64,000 nucleotides of DNA from Paracoccaceae bacterium (GTDB taxonomy: Bacteria; Pseudomonadota; Alphaproteobacteria; Rhodobacterales; Rhodobacteraceae): assembly GCA_024642725.1 (NCBI GenBank), contig JAHEAO010000004.1:34513-98512 (forward strand), written 5' to 3'. The stretch's first letter is position 1. Every line of letters begins with the position of its first letter. Positions 26,196-34,713 of this stretch are shown in pieces. The notes under the pieces are model-generated. The model saw only the letters and a list, made by a program, of their open reading frames with translations, had not been told where the DNA came from and searched no databases. The translations under genes and the position numbers were made by a program.

Positions 26196-26541
26196 CTCTC
26201 GATCCTGTCAGCCGGGCAACGGCAAGAAATGTCCAGACGCCGACAATGATCGACAACACGGTGCTGGTCAGGATCGCGGCCATGAGTGGCAAGCCGTCGG
26301 TTCCCAGCTTGTCGAGATGTCCGACGACTCCAACGCCTGCGGGAACGAACAGCAACGAAAGATGCGACAGCAGCGCCTGACCGGTCTTGCGTATCGCCTC
26401 CGCAAGCTGCGGCACGACAAGCAGCGCAACCAAGAGCAAGGCCATGCCCAGAACAGGGCCGGGCAGCGGCAGATGCAGGGCGCGGGAGATGACCTCGCCG
26501 GCCAATTGAAAACATAAAAGAACAGTGATGTGACGGATCAT
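26188..26541 (-). CDS. lrgA: LrgA/CidA family holin-like protein
   Basis: A 117-residue, four-helix membrane protein. It begins MIRHITVLLCFQLAGEVISR and carries LPLPGPVLGMALLLVALLV, the LSLLFVPAGVGVVGHLDKLG loop and MAAILTSTVLSIIVGVWTF. CidA/LrgA proteins form oligomers in the inner membrane and work with the LrgB partner encoded just downstream. A longer frame extends upstream to 26601 but only the shorter start fits the family's N-terminus. Confidence 0.9.
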   Translation of the reverse strand: MIRHITVLLCFQLAGEVISRALHLPLPGPVLGMALLLVALLVVPQLAEAIRKTGQALLSHLSLLFVPAGVGVVGHLDKLGTDGLPLMAAILTSTVLSIIVGVWTFLAVARLTGSRDV

Positions 26542-26649
26542 CCTGGCGTCCCGGTTTGCCTCTGCGTGATGGTAGACATGCGGGGCGGTGGCGCAAGCCA
26601 AGATCGGAGCTTAACGCTTTGGTAACCCAAAGGGCCTCAGATGCCCGGG

Positions 26650-26955
26650 ATGATCAGGTCGTTCACGATAGTCTCGCTTGCCGCGATCCTGGCGGGCTGC
26701 GCCAGCCCGGCTTTCCTGGGAGAACGCTCACAGGTCGTGACCGAGGCAGGCAGCACGTTCCGCGTTTACATGCGGTCCGGCAGCGGAGAGGTTGAAGCGC
26801 ATCGCGTCAGCCCCGAACTTCTGCCAAGCCGTTCGCTTGTGTTGGCAAAGGCAGAACAGGCAATCGCGATTGCCACAGGCTGTGATATCATCCCCGGCAC
26901 GATGGAGGGCGATCAAGCGATCATAAAGGCAGAGGTCGATTGCGTCCTTCCCTAG
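26650..26955 (+). CDS. Small lipoprotein of unknown function
   Basis: A protein of about 101 residues starting MIRSFTIVSLAAILAGCASP, with the lipobox LAGC giving a lipidated cysteine near position 17. The mature part has an ERSQVVTEAGSTFRVYM strand region and a C-terminal CDIIPGTMEGDQAIIKAEVDC that could form one disulfide. An ATG nine bases upstream (26641) would also fit. The gene is divergent from lrgA and convergent with the GFA-family gene. No family is recognised. Confidence 0.65.
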   Translation: MIRSFTIVSLAAILAGCASPAFLGERSQVVTEAGSTFRVYMRSGSGEVEAHRVSPELLPSRSLVLAKAEQAIAIATGCDIIPGTMEGDQAIIKAEVDCVLP

Positions 26956-26959
26956 TCCG

Positions 26960-27355
26960 TTATGACGAAGAAGGCGTCCGCTTCTCCAAGTCGTCTTCGA
27001 TCTCAAGCCACTTAAGATGTTCGTCCCAGTGAAAATGCACCTCTGGCTGGTAGGTCTCCGGGTCGTCCAGAAGTGCCGCGTAGAAATGGATCTCGTCGGG
27101 CAAAGCATCTGTCTGGTAGGATACCTGACTGCCGCAGATTGGGCAAAACGACCGGGTCACTCCGGGCGATGACGCAAAGGTCGCAGGCAAGGCGCCGGTC
27201 CATCGCCAGTGGCCGTTCGGCACACCGATGAAGGCGGTGATCGGAGACGCGGTCGCCCGGCGGCAGCTGTCGCAATGGCAATAGCCACTCCAGTTTTCTT
27301 CGCCTTTGAATGCGAATCTCACGGAGCCACACAGGCAGTGGCCGGATCGTTTCAC
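26960..27355 (-). CDS. GFA family protein (glutathione-dependent formaldehyde-activating-like, zinc-binding)
   Basis: A 131-residue GFA (Mss4-like) domain. Zinc ligands are visible as CLCGSVRF, YCHCDSCRRATASP and FCPICGSQV. The prototype binds glutathione and speeds its reaction with formaldehyde, but most GFA proteins have no proven activity. The start overlaps the stop of the upstream GNAT gene (ATGA), so it is the last gene of the cobN-GNAT-GFA string. Confidence 0.85.
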   Translation of the reverse strand: MKRSGHCLCGSVRFAFKGEENWSGYCHCDSCRRATASPITAFIGVPNGHWRWTGALPATFASSPGVTRSFCPICGSQVSYQTDALPDEIHFYAALLDDPETYQPEVHFHWDEHLKWLEIEDDLEKRTPSSS

Positions 27356-27825
27356 GAGATGTCCTTTCGAAATCGGTATGACGTAGGCCTGTCATAGCCT
27401 GGATGGGCCGACTCGGCGATCTTGCGGAACCCCATGGCAGCGAAAAACCCGTGGTTCTCGGTCAGCTCGACACGGGCTTCAAGTTCGACTTTGGGCAGGC
27501 CAAGGGCCTTTGCGCGTTGTTCGGCCAACCGCATCAGGCGAAGGGCATGCCCCTCATCTCTCTGGTCCAAGGCGACGGCGAGCTTTCCAAGGTAAAGGCA
27601 TGTGTCCTGAGGCGTCAGGAAGACGCAGGCAAAAGGCGGTCGACCGATCACCCAGACCTCGGCGCTTGCAGCGGTCAAGGCGATGCCGGTCACCGTCAAT
27701 TGATGCATTGATGATGGCGGGTCTATACGCCCTTGCATGAAGGCGAAGCTGTCGCGGATCAGGGTCAGGATATCGGGGATCGACCGATCGTCGGGCTCAA
27801 TGCGATATGGCGTCGTATCGGCCAA
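27352..27825 (-). CDS. GNAT family N-acetyltransferase
   Basis: A 157-residue single-domain acetyltransferase. It shows YLGKLAVALDQRDEGHALRLM, a variant of the acetyl-CoA-binding loop motif (usual Q/RxxGxG/A), followed by AEQRAKALGLPKVELE and the C-terminal NHGFFAAMGFRKIA typical of motif B. The acceptor substrate is unknown. It begins 10 bases after the cobN stop and overlaps the GFA gene, so it belongs to the cobN transcription unit. Confidence 0.8.
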   Translation of the reverse strand: MADTTPYRIEPDDRSIPDILTLIRDSFAFMQGRIDPPSSMHQLTVTGIALTAASAEVWVIGRPPFACVFLTPQDTCLYLGKLAVALDQRDEGHALRLMRLAEQRAKALGLPKVELEARVELTENHGFFAAMGFRKIAESAHPGYDRPTSYRFRKDIS

Positions 27826-27835
27826 GCGTGCAACC

Positions 27836-30800
27836 CTATGCCCGCAGCCTGTCTAGCAATGCACGGGCAGAGTTGGACCGCGGCTGCCACAACCCGCGAT
27901 CGATCGCCTCTGACAGTCGGTCCGCGATCTCCCGGAGGGCAGGCGCGTTATGGGTTTCGATGAATCTCCGCGTTTCGTCGTCCTCCAGAAATGCCGCATG
28001 CACCAGATCAAATTGGTGAGACTTGACAGCACCTGTCGTCGCAGCAAAGGCGAACATGTAATCAACCGTCGCCGCGATTTCGAATGCCCCCTTGTAGCCA
28101 TGACGCTTCACGCCATCGATCCACTTCGGGTTGACAACCCGGGACCGGACGACGCGGCCGATCTCGTCTTCGAGCGTCCGGATCACCGGCCGCTCTGGCC
28201 GGGAATGATCATTGTGATAAATCGGGCGGTCCTGTCCCTGAAGGGTCGAAACGGCCGCCGCTGCGCCGCCCTCAAACTGATAGTAATCGTCGCTGTCCAG
28301 CAGGTCGTGCTCGCGATTGTCCTGATTCTGAACGATCGCATCGGTTTGGCGTAGCCGTGTTTCGAATGCCCCTCGCGCCCGCTTGCCTTCGGCCTCTTTT
28401 CCATAGGCATAGCTGCCCCATTCCAGATAGGCTTCGGCCAGATCCTTCTTTTCGCCCCAAAGTCGTTCGTCGATCATAGCTTGAAGTCCTGCGCCGTAGG
28501 CGCCCGGCTTTGACCCGAAGACACGGTACTGCTCGCCTTCTTCGGCCTTGGCGCGCGCCGCGGCGGGATTTAGATCGGCTGGCTCTTCCAGAGCCATCAC
28601 GGCACGGGCGGCCGAATCCACCAAGGCGATCAGTTGTGGAAACGCGTCGCGGAAGAAACCCGAAACCCGCAGCGTCACGTCGACGCGGGGTCGTCCAAGT
28701 GCTGTAGCCGGGATAATCTCGAACCCGGTAACACGGCGGTTTGCGCTGTCCCATTGAGGCTTGACGCCCATCAACGCCAGACATTGCGCGATGTCATCAC
28801 CACCGGTGCGCATGTTCGCCGTTCCCCAAGCGGTCAAAAGCATTGCCCGAGGCCAGTCACCATGGGTCTGCAGGTGCTTTTCGATCAGCATATTGGCGGA
28901 TTTCCATCCGAGTGCCCAAGCCGTGGGGGTCGGGACCGCGCGGCTGTCGACGGAATAGAAATTGCGTCCTGTTGGCAGAACATCCAGCCGTCCGCGTGTT
29001 GGGGCACCGGATGGGGCCGGCGCGACGAAGCGGCCATCAAGTGCGGTCAAGAGACCTTCCCCTTCGTTGTTTCCGCAGGCGCGGACCGCCGGGTAGACGA
29101 CAGCGTGAATCTCCTCGATCACTGCCCGCGTGGCAGTCCATGACGGGTCGGGTTCGGTCCCCTCGATCAAATAACCCGCAAGGGTCTCCAGCCGTTCGAC
29201 TGTATCGCCAAGGCTGCGCCATGTGGCAGTTCCACAGGCCCTAAGCGTCTTGGGGTGCGGCCCGTCCCAAGTTGCCGCCATGTCGCAATCAAGCGGATCG
29301 AAGGCCAGCTTCAGATCCGACGCCAGCGCCCGGATTAGGGAAGCATTGCCTTGCCTCCCGTCACCCCGTGGAACGCGGACCAAAGCCTGCACCAGATCCC
29401 GTTCCAGTCTTCCGGCCGGGGATTGCCCGAAGATGTGCAGACCGTCACGGATTTGCGCCTCTTTCAACTCGCAGAGATAGGCGTCGAGCTTTGCAAGATC
29501 GCTTTCCTCGTCCGCGCCCGTCATCCCGACATCGGCGTCAAGGCCAGTGGCGGCGGTCAGAGTCAGGATCTCTCGGCGAAGATGCGCGATGCGGCGCGGG
29601 TCGATTCCGGCGGCTTCGTAATATTCGTCGATTAGCGATTCGAGGTCGCGCAACGGTCCGTAACTCTCGGCGCGGGTCAGTGGCGGCGTCAGATGGTCGA
29701 TGATCACCGCTTGTGCCCGGCGCTTGGCCTGCGTGCCTTCGCCAGGATCATTCACGATGAAAGGATAAATATGCGGCATCGGTCCCAGCAAGGCCTCGGG
29801 CAAGCAGTTCTGCGACAAGGCCAGCGCCTTGCCCGGCAGCCATTCGAGATTGCCGTGCTTGCCCATATGTACGATCGCATGAGAGCGGTGCAGGTTACGA
29901 AGCCAGAAGTAGAAGGCTAGGTAATTGTGCGGCGGTACCAGATCGGGGGAATGGTAGGTCTCGGTTGGGTCGATATTATAGCCGCGCGCAGGCTGCAGCC
30001 CTACGACGACATTCCCGAACTGAAGCACGGACAACTTGAAATGCCCGCAATCCACCTGACCCTTTTCATAAAACGGATCGGCCTCCGGCTTGCCCCAGCG
30101 CTCTTCTATCCGATGCCGCACATCCCACGGCAATTGACCATAGGCGATCTGGTAGTCGGCCATTGACAGTTCGACCCCGCCGGCGCGGGAAGCGCGGTCG
30201 GTAAGCCAGTTTGTAGGCCCGGCCATGACTTGTGCCATCAATTCGTCGGAATCCATGGGCGCACCCAATACCTGGTATCCGGCATTGGCCAAAAGGGTCA
30301 GCGCATGAACCGTGGCAGCAGGCGTATCGAGACCCACGCCATTCGCCAGCCGCCCGTCCTTGTTCGGATAGTTTGCCAGAACCAGTGCAACACGTCGCTC
30401 GGCTTTTGGGGCGGCGCGCAAACGCGTCCAGTTTGCGGCAAGTTCCGCGACGAAATCCACCCGGTCGCCCAAGGCGCGATAGGTTGCGATGGAACATTCC
30501 GTGGCCTCGTCGAAGAATGCCTCTCCCTTGAAGGAGATAGCGCGGGACAGGATCCTGCCGTCCACTTCGGGCAGGGCAACGTTCATCGCGATATCGCGCG
30601 CCGAAAGGCCTGCAAGCCCGCTTGCCCAACCATCTTCCGTCGATGATGCCAGCACCACCTGAAAAACCGGGGATTGATTGGCCCATGGCGCTGCCAATGG
30701 ATTCGCGCGACTGACATCGCCGTCATGCGGTGACCCGACTGCGAAACTGGTACAGTTCAGGATCACCTGTGGGGGTGCGCTCGTGAACAGGCTTTCGAGT

Positions 30801-31543
30801 GTCGCGACGGATATCGGATCTTTAAGCGACGCTACAAAAACCGGCATCGGGTTGAGACCTTGCCGAAGCAGCGCCCGGACCAGCCTATTGATCGGGTGCA
30901 GGCCTGCCCCTTGAACCAGCGCACGGTAGAAGACGACAGGGACGATCGCCGCGCCTTCGGTCCAGTGCGCTTTCACTGCCGCGAGATCAGACACTCCTGA
31001 CCCCGGCCAATAGAGGCCCGCCCGCAAAAGTGGCCGGGCGGGGGCAGGCGGTTGTCCGCCATCAAGCATCGCCTTCGCATAGCCCAGAAAGGCGGCGGCA
31101 TTTTCCGGGCCGCCTTCAACCATATAGGCCCATAGTGCAGTGTAGTCGTCATCGCAGACCGTCGAGAGATGACGCAATTCTGCGTCAGGTTTGTCGTCGC
31201 CCGGCAGGGCCGCAAAGGGAATTCCAGCGGCAAGGAGATGGGCCGCATATTGCTCAAACCCGTATCTCCAGTAACCGGTGCCGCCCAGCACCCGGGCGAT
31301 CACCAGCCTTGACTTACTGGCGCAGTTTTCGATGTGAAGATCGACCGACATCGGGTGTCGAAGGTGCATGAGGTTCGCAAGGCGCAGCTTTGGCGGATCA
31401 GCCATTTCAGCGCGTGCCTCGCTGAGCGCGGCAAGTTCTGTATCAGCGGCGGACAAAAAGACAAGATCAGCTGGCGTCTGGCCCAGATCGACGGGTTCAG
31501 TACCGTCATCAATCGCGCCGGGTGTTGCGGCGAGAAGATGCAC
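27836..31543 (-). CDS. cobN: Cobaltochelatase large subunit CobN
   Basis: A 1235-residue subunit of the aerobic ATP-dependent cobaltochelatase, which inserts cobalt into hydrogenobyrinic acid a,c-diamide together with CobS and CobT (not in the window). The chosen start is a GTG at 31541-31543 giving (M)HLLAATPGAIDDG; a longer frame upstream is not conserved. Diagnostic segments include GTGYWRYGFEQYAAHL, ANYPNKDGRLANGVGLDTP, the HMGKHGNLEWLPGKALALS core and the C-terminal WIDGVKRHGYKGAFEIA. The 257-base gap to the upstream GNAT gene suggests a separate promoter. Confidence 0.96.
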   Translation of the reverse strand: MHLLAATPGAIDDGTEPVDLGQTPADLVFLSAADTELAALSEARAEMADPPKLRLANLMHLRHPMSVDLHIENCASKSRLVIARVLGGTGYWRYGFEQYAAHLLAAGIPFAALPGDDKPDAELRHLSTVCDDDYTALWAYMVEGGPENAAAFLGYAKAMLDGGQPPAPARPLLRAGLYWPGSGVSDLAAVKAHWTEGAAIVPVVFYRALVQGAGLHPINRLVRALLRQGLNPMPVFVASLKDPISVATLESLFTSAPPQVILNCTSFAVGSPHDGDVSRANPLAAPWANQSPVFQVVLASSTEDGWASGLAGLSARDIAMNVALPEVDGRILSRAISFKGEAFFDEATECSIATYRALGDRVDFVAELAANWTRLRAAPKAERRVALVLANYPNKDGRLANGVGLDTPAATVHALTLLANAGYQVLGAPMDSDELMAQVMAGPTNWLTDRASRAGGVELSMADYQIAYGQLPWDVRHRIEERWGKPEADPFYEKGQVDCGHFKLSVLQFGNVVVGLQPARGYNIDPTETYHSPDLVPPHNYLAFYFWLRNLHRSHAIVHMGKHGNLEWLPGKALALSQNCLPEALLGPMPHIYPFIVNDPGEGTQAKRRAQAVIIDHLTPPLTRAESYGPLRDLESLIDEYYEAAGIDPRRIAHLRREILTLTAATGLDADVGMTGADEESDLAKLDAYLCELKEAQIRDGLHIFGQSPAGRLERDLVQALVRVPRGDGRQGNASLIRALASDLKLAFDPLDCDMAATWDGPHPKTLRACGTATWRSLGDTVERLETLAGYLIEGTEPDPSWTATRAVIEEIHAVVYPAVRACGNNEGEGLLTALDGRFVAPAPSGAPTRGRLDVLPTGRNFYSVDSRAVPTPTAWALGWKSANMLIEKHLQTHGDWPRAMLLTAWGTANMRTGGDDIAQCLALMGVKPQWDSANRRVTGFEIIPATALGRPRVDVTLRVSGFFRDAFPQLIALVDSAARAVMALEEPADLNPAAARAKAEEGEQYRVFGSKPGAYGAGLQAMIDERLWGEKKDLAEAYLEWGSYAYGKEAEGKRARGAFETRLRQTDAIVQNQDNREHDLLDSDDYYQFEGGAAAAVSTLQGQDRPIYHNDHSRPERPVIRTLEDEIGRVVRSRVVNPKWIDGVKRHGYKGAFEIAATVDYMFAFAATTGAVKSHQFDLVHAAFLEDDETRRFIETHNAPALREIADRLSEAIDRGLWQPRSNSARALLDRLRA

Positions 31544-31620
31544 TACGCCAGCCCGACTTGTGTGCGATGGGCAATTCGGGCTAGAGCCCGCCCATAGCTG
31601 CCAGGAAAGGCGCAATCATC

Positions 31621-31785
31621 ATGGACTATCAGAAAACCGGCGGCGGACGCGCGGGCAAGAACCAGCCGGGCTTCCGCGACGACAACGCGCCGGGCGGACG
31701 CAATAACCCGTTCGGCAAGAAGACCAAACCGGTAAGCAAGGCGCCGAAGACAAAGCCGCCGGGCGAAAGACCGGCAAAGAAATAG
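31621..31785 (+). CDS. Small basic Gly/Pro/Lys-rich protein inside the cobalamin block
   Basis: A 54-residue frame opening with MDYQKTGGGRAGKNQPGF and then RDDNAPGGRNNPFGKK, with a Lys/Pro-rich C-terminus (KAPKTKPPGERPAKK). An AGGAAAGG ribosome-binding site lies at 31600-31607. It is on the plus strand between cobN and a GNAT gene, both on the minus strand. The composition suggests an intrinsically disordered, nucleic-acid-friendly peptide. The MDYxxTGG opening resembles short hypotheticals that I associate with Rhodobacterales cobalamin loci; that memory is not verified here. Confidence 0.6.
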   Translation: MDYQKTGGGRAGKNQPGFRDDNAPGGRNNPFGKKTKPVSKAPKTKPPGERPAKK

Positions 31786-31799
31786 GCGGTCGGGCCGGA

Positions 31800-32249
31800 T
31801 CACAGTCGCTTTTCCATGAAGACGGAATGCGGCCCTTCGACATAGTCTCCGTAGGGTCCGCAGACAGTGAAGCCGTGTCGCTGGTACAGTCGCTGTGCGG
31901 CATAAAGATCGTCGCCAGTTTCCAGACGCATGATCGGTAACCCAAGCTCTTGGGCAAGTGATTCCAGCCTATGCATCAGGGCCGCACCGGTTCCTGTGCC
32001 GCGCGCAGCGGGATCAACGAACATCGACTTGATCTCGCCGTAGTCGCCCATGTCTGCCAGCGCTGCGCAACCAAGCGCTGCGCCATTGCTACGCGCAACA
32101 AAAAAAGAAATGCCCGGCGCGCAGAGATCGTCAATCGACAAGGCAAAGATATGCTCGGGCGGGTAGAGTGAGCGTTGCAACTCATGACTGGCTTCAAGAA
32201 GCGCGGTCGCGTCCGGCTCCTTCGGTGATGCAGGCTCGATGGTTATCAT
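31800..32249 (-). CDS. GNAT family N-acetyltransferase
   Basis: A 149-residue acetyltransferase with the MFVDPAARGTGTGAALMHRL acetyl-CoA-binding motif A, a LPIMRLETGDD strand and the C-terminal QRLYQRHGFTVCGPYGDY motif B. It overlaps the cobW stop by an ATGA and is thus the last gene of cbtB-cbtA-cobW-GNAT under the cobalamin riboswitch. A role in cobalamin or cobalt handling is suggested only by this position. The gene ends 14 bases from the small plus-strand gene. Confidence 0.85.
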   Translation of the reverse strand: MITIEPASPKEPDATALLEASHELQRSLYPPEHIFALSIDDLCAPGISFFVARSNGAALGCAALADMGDYGEIKSMFVDPAARGTGTGAALMHRLESLAQELGLPIMRLETGDDLYAAQRLYQRHGFTVCGPYGDYVEGPHSVFMEKRL

Positions 32250-33316
32250 GCCGCCAGAGCCGCCTCGATGGCTGCACGGTCAAGTCCCGCCTGCCCGATA
32301 ACCACAAGCCGCGTCTCGCGTGGTTCGGATGGACCGAGCGGCCGGTCGAAGTAAGTGTCGACGCGGGGCCCAACAGCCTGAAGCGTCAGCCGCATCGGTT
32401 TTCCTACGACCGCCGCAAAGCCTTTGAGCCGCAGAATGTCATGGCCGCGGATAATCTCCGCAACCTGCAAGGCAAAGGCCGCGGGATCGGCGATTTCGGC
32501 ACGGATCACGACGAAGCTTTCAAACTCGTCGTGACCATGTTCATGGTCGTGATGATCTTCATGATGGCCATCATCATCCTTCTCGTGATGGTGGTGATGG
32601 ATTTCGTGCCGCGATTCAAGGTCGCTCTCGGCCCCGATGCCCTGACCCAGAAGGACATCAAAGGGCAGCGCACCCATCGAGGTCTTTACAACCCGCACAC
32701 CTGACCGGCTGTCGCTTCGCAGCCGGTTGGCTAGGCTATCGCTTTCTTCATTCGAAAGCAGGTCCGTCTTGTTGACCACGATCATGTCCGCACAGGCGAT
32801 CTGGTCGTCGAAAAGCTCCGACAGCGGGGTCTCATGGTCTAGATTGTCGTCCAGTTGCCGCTGGGCATCCACGGCCGCGACATTATGAGCAAAACGCCCT
32901 TCTACTACCGCCTTGCCATCAACAACAGTGACCACGCTGTCGACCGTGACCTGAGTTGAAATCTCGGGCCAGTTGAAAGCGCGAACCAACGGTTGAGGCA
33001 GCGCAAGGCCGGAGGTTTCTATGACAATGTGATCGGGGCGATTTTCTCGGGCCAGAAGCTTTTGCATCGTCGGAATGAAATCCTCGGCCACCGTGCAGCA
33101 GATGCAGCCGTTGGACAGTTCCATGATGTCATCCTCGGAACAGGTCTCATCACCGCAACCCTTCAGGATGTCGCCGTCGACGCCGAGATCGCCAAACTCG
33201 TTAATGATCAGGGCAATGCGTTTGCCTTGGGCATTGGCCAGCATGTGGCGGATGAGGGTCGTCTTTCCGGAACCAAGAAAACCGGTGATGACGGTTGCAG
33301 GTATCTTTTGTGCCAT
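32246..33316 (-). CDS. cobW: CobW, G3E-family GTPase/metallochaperone
   Basis: A 356-residue GTPase with P-loop GFLGSGKTTLIRHML, the metal-binding NGCICCTVAEDF (GCxCC), the ETSGLALPQPL switch region and guanine motif NKTD. A histidine-rich insert near residues 235-270 (HEIHHHHHEK onward) is likely to bind divalent metal. CobW is thought to carry Co2+ to the cobaltochelatase. The C-terminal CobW_C domain follows. It lies three bases after cbtA and overlaps the GNAT gene. Confidence 0.95.
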   Translation of the reverse strand: MAQKIPATVITGFLGSGKTTLIRHMLANAQGKRIALIINEFGDLGVDGDILKGCGDETCSEDDIMELSNGCICCTVAEDFIPTMQKLLARENRPDHIVIETSGLALPQPLVRAFNWPEISTQVTVDSVVTVVDGKAVVEGRFAHNVAAVDAQRQLDDNLDHETPLSELFDDQIACADMIVVNKTDLLSNEESDSLANRLRSDSRSGVRVVKTSMGALPFDVLLGQGIGAESDLESRHEIHHHHHEKDDDGHHEDHHDHEHGHDEFESFVVIRAEIADPAAFALQVAEIIRGHDILRLKGFAAVVGKPMRLTLQAVGPRVDTYFDRPLGPSEPRETRLVVIGQAGLDRAAIEAALAA

Positions 33317-33319
33317 GGC

Positions 33320-34012
33320 TCAGCTTTCGCGGTTTCGGGTGAAGAAATAGGCGCCAAGGCCACCGAGAGCAACCCAACTGGCCGCTGCAACACCGATGCT
33401 GCGACTGGCGAATTCAGCGGCCAATTCCGGGGGGGCGATTCCAAAATAGGTGTCCAGATGTGGTGCCCCGATGATGTGGGGCAGGGCGAGGGCCGCGACG
33501 CCGATCAGCGGCAAAGCACCCGATCCAAAGGCAATCAGGCCAAGACCGATAGCGGTCACGACAGCTGTCCCCAGCCACCAGGCCTGACGGAGTTCAACTT
33601 CCGCAGCCACGCTTCCTGGCAATTCCGGCGGCAGGCCGATCGCCGGTGCCAGATGCATCGTGATGAACCCGCAAATGCCCCAGATCAGACCCGAGCGGAC
33701 GGTCAGCGGATGCCCGAACCTTTCGGCCAGCGCCATTCCTGCCAGCAAGATCAGCGCGAAGGCGGTGTAGGCGACCATGTCGAACCCTGCCGTCATGGCG
33801 TGGCGCGACAGGTTCTGCGTCAATCCTTCGGCAGGACCCGCAGGGCTTTGAACCGGGGCGTTCAGACTGGCGGCGAAATGGGTCCGGATGCCGGATTCAT
33901 ACAGCTCACCTTCCAGCAAAAGCGGAGTGATAAGCCAGAACTGCAGCAAGGCCGCAACCAAACCTGCCGCCAGACCAGCGAAAAGCCCGCTGGTCAGCAA
34001 GTGACGGGTCAT
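33320..34012 (-). CDS. cbtA: CbtA family cobalt transporter subunit (predicted)
   Basis: A 230-residue membrane protein beginning MTRHLLTSGLFAGLAAGLV with five predicted helices, the usual CbtA architecture. Features are LLQFWLITPLLLEGELYE, the AYTAFALILLAGMALAERFG helix, ICGFITMHLAPAIGLPPELP and ALALPHIIGAPHLDTYFG, with conserved histidines in loops. CbtAB is a predicted cobalt uptake system found with cobalamin riboswitches. It starts four bases after cbtB. The upstream extension of the frame is not conserved. Confidence 0.93.
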   Translation of the reverse strand: MTRHLLTSGLFAGLAAGLVAALLQFWLITPLLLEGELYESGIRTHFAASLNAPVQSPAGPAEGLTQNLSRHAMTAGFDMVAYTAFALILLAGMALAERFGHPLTVRSGLIWGICGFITMHLAPAIGLPPELPGSVAAEVELRQAWWLGTAVVTAIGLGLIAFGSGALPLIGVAALALPHIIGAPHLDTYFGIAPPELAAEFASRSIGVAAASWVALGGLGAYFFTRNRES

Positions 34013-34016
34013 GTGT

Positions 34017-34187
34017 CTAGTGGCAGGGGAATGCGATTGCGTGACGGGTGTCGTGCGCGCCGTCATGCAGAACCGACGCCTGAGCGAAACCGGCAATCAA
34101 TAGCAGCATCAGACCGGCAAGGGCGGTCAGGGCAATACCTGCAAAGCTGGTATCGACATGGGTTAGGGCGAGGGTCTTCGTCTTCAT
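34017..34187 (-). CDS. cbtB: CbtB family cobalt transporter subunit (predicted)
   Basis: A 56-residue one-helix protein (start MKTKTLALTHVDTSFAG) with helix TALAGLMLLLIAGFAQA and the diagnostic histidine-rich C-terminus LHDGAHDTRHAIAFPCH. The ATG at 34187 sits eight bases after AAGGAG; an ATG two codons upstream is too close to it. CbtB accompanies CbtA and its terminal histidines probably bind cobalt. It is the first gene after the cobalamin riboswitch. Confidence 0.93.
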   Translation of the reverse strand: MKTKTLALTHVDTSFAGIALTALAGLMLLLIAGFAQASVLHDGAHDTRHAIAFPCH

Positions 34188-34202
34188 TGTCATTCTCCTT
34201 TT

Positions 34203-34220
34203 CCCGTCACACCCGACGGG
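34203..34220 (-). promoter_or_regulatory. Hairpin at the end of the riboswitch leader, next to the cbtB ribosome-binding site
   Basis: CCCGTC and GACGGG pair around a six-base loop immediately before the AAGGAG of cbtB. No U-tract follows, so the expression platform more likely controls translation than termination. An alternative pairing partner in the riboswitch was not worked out. Confidence 0.45.
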
Positions 34221-34236
34221 AGGGTTAAGGTCCGTT

Positions 34237-34420
34237 GCATGGCTGGTCTCCTGGCTTGCGGGTCATCGCATGTCGTCGCCTTCCCGGTTGCCCAGTGGCT
34301 GGTTGACGACACACTCACCGCTTACAGTCGCGGGGGCGGCTAAGGCTTTGGGCCCCGGATTGGGTCTCCCTCACCTCATTCCCATATGTTCCCCCATGCT
34401 TGGCATGTTTGCGGGGAACC
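34237..34420 (-). ncRNA. Cobalamin (B12) riboswitch
   Basis: On the minus strand the leader of cbtB shows the conserved cobalamin riboswitch blocks in order: GGTTCCCCGC at the 5' side, GGGAATGAGGTGAGGGAGAC, CAATCCGGGGC, GCCGCCCCCGCGACTGTAAG, the B12-box AGCCACTGGG (34291-34300) and the closing CAAGCCAGGAGACCAGCCAT. It senses adenosylcobalamin and shuts down the cobalt-uptake genes cbtBA, cobW and the downstream GNAT gene when the cofactor is plentiful. Confidence 0.95.
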
Positions 34421-34505
34421 ATGCCGGATCATTAGGCAGCAATGCTCTGTCGGGGTCAAGGCGGATTGCGACAGGGATATGCCGGAAAGCGGCGATGGGC
34501 GGGGT

Positions 34506-34519
34506 GTCCACATGTGGAC
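34506..34519. promoter_or_regulatory. Perfect 14-bp palindrome upstream of the cobalamin riboswitch
   Basis: GTCCACATGTGGAC is exactly palindromic and lies about 90 bases upstream of the riboswitch 5' side, in the region where its promoter should be, between divergent units. A dimeric regulator binding site is the simplest reading. The rest of 34421-34713 contains no gene that I can support. Confidence 0.4.
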
Positions 34520-34713
34520 GAAACAACTGTTCGAACCTTATCAATGGGATAGATTTTTCCGTTAGGACTCTGGCAATGATTTCCTAGCTGCGGGCGGTCT
34601 GGGTTGACACCAGGTCTGGACAAGGACGCGGGGACTCTTGGTCCTGACGGGACCACGTCAGTCCGCACGCGTCAGTCTTGCCGCCGGCCGCAATTTGCGT
34701 CTAGCTTCCCGCC

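Noticed and set aside
26611..26626. TTAA-CGCTTTG-GTAAC before the small lipoprotein gene as a CtrA site
   Set aside because: The second half-site is mismatched; a single imperfect match is too weak to report as a feature.
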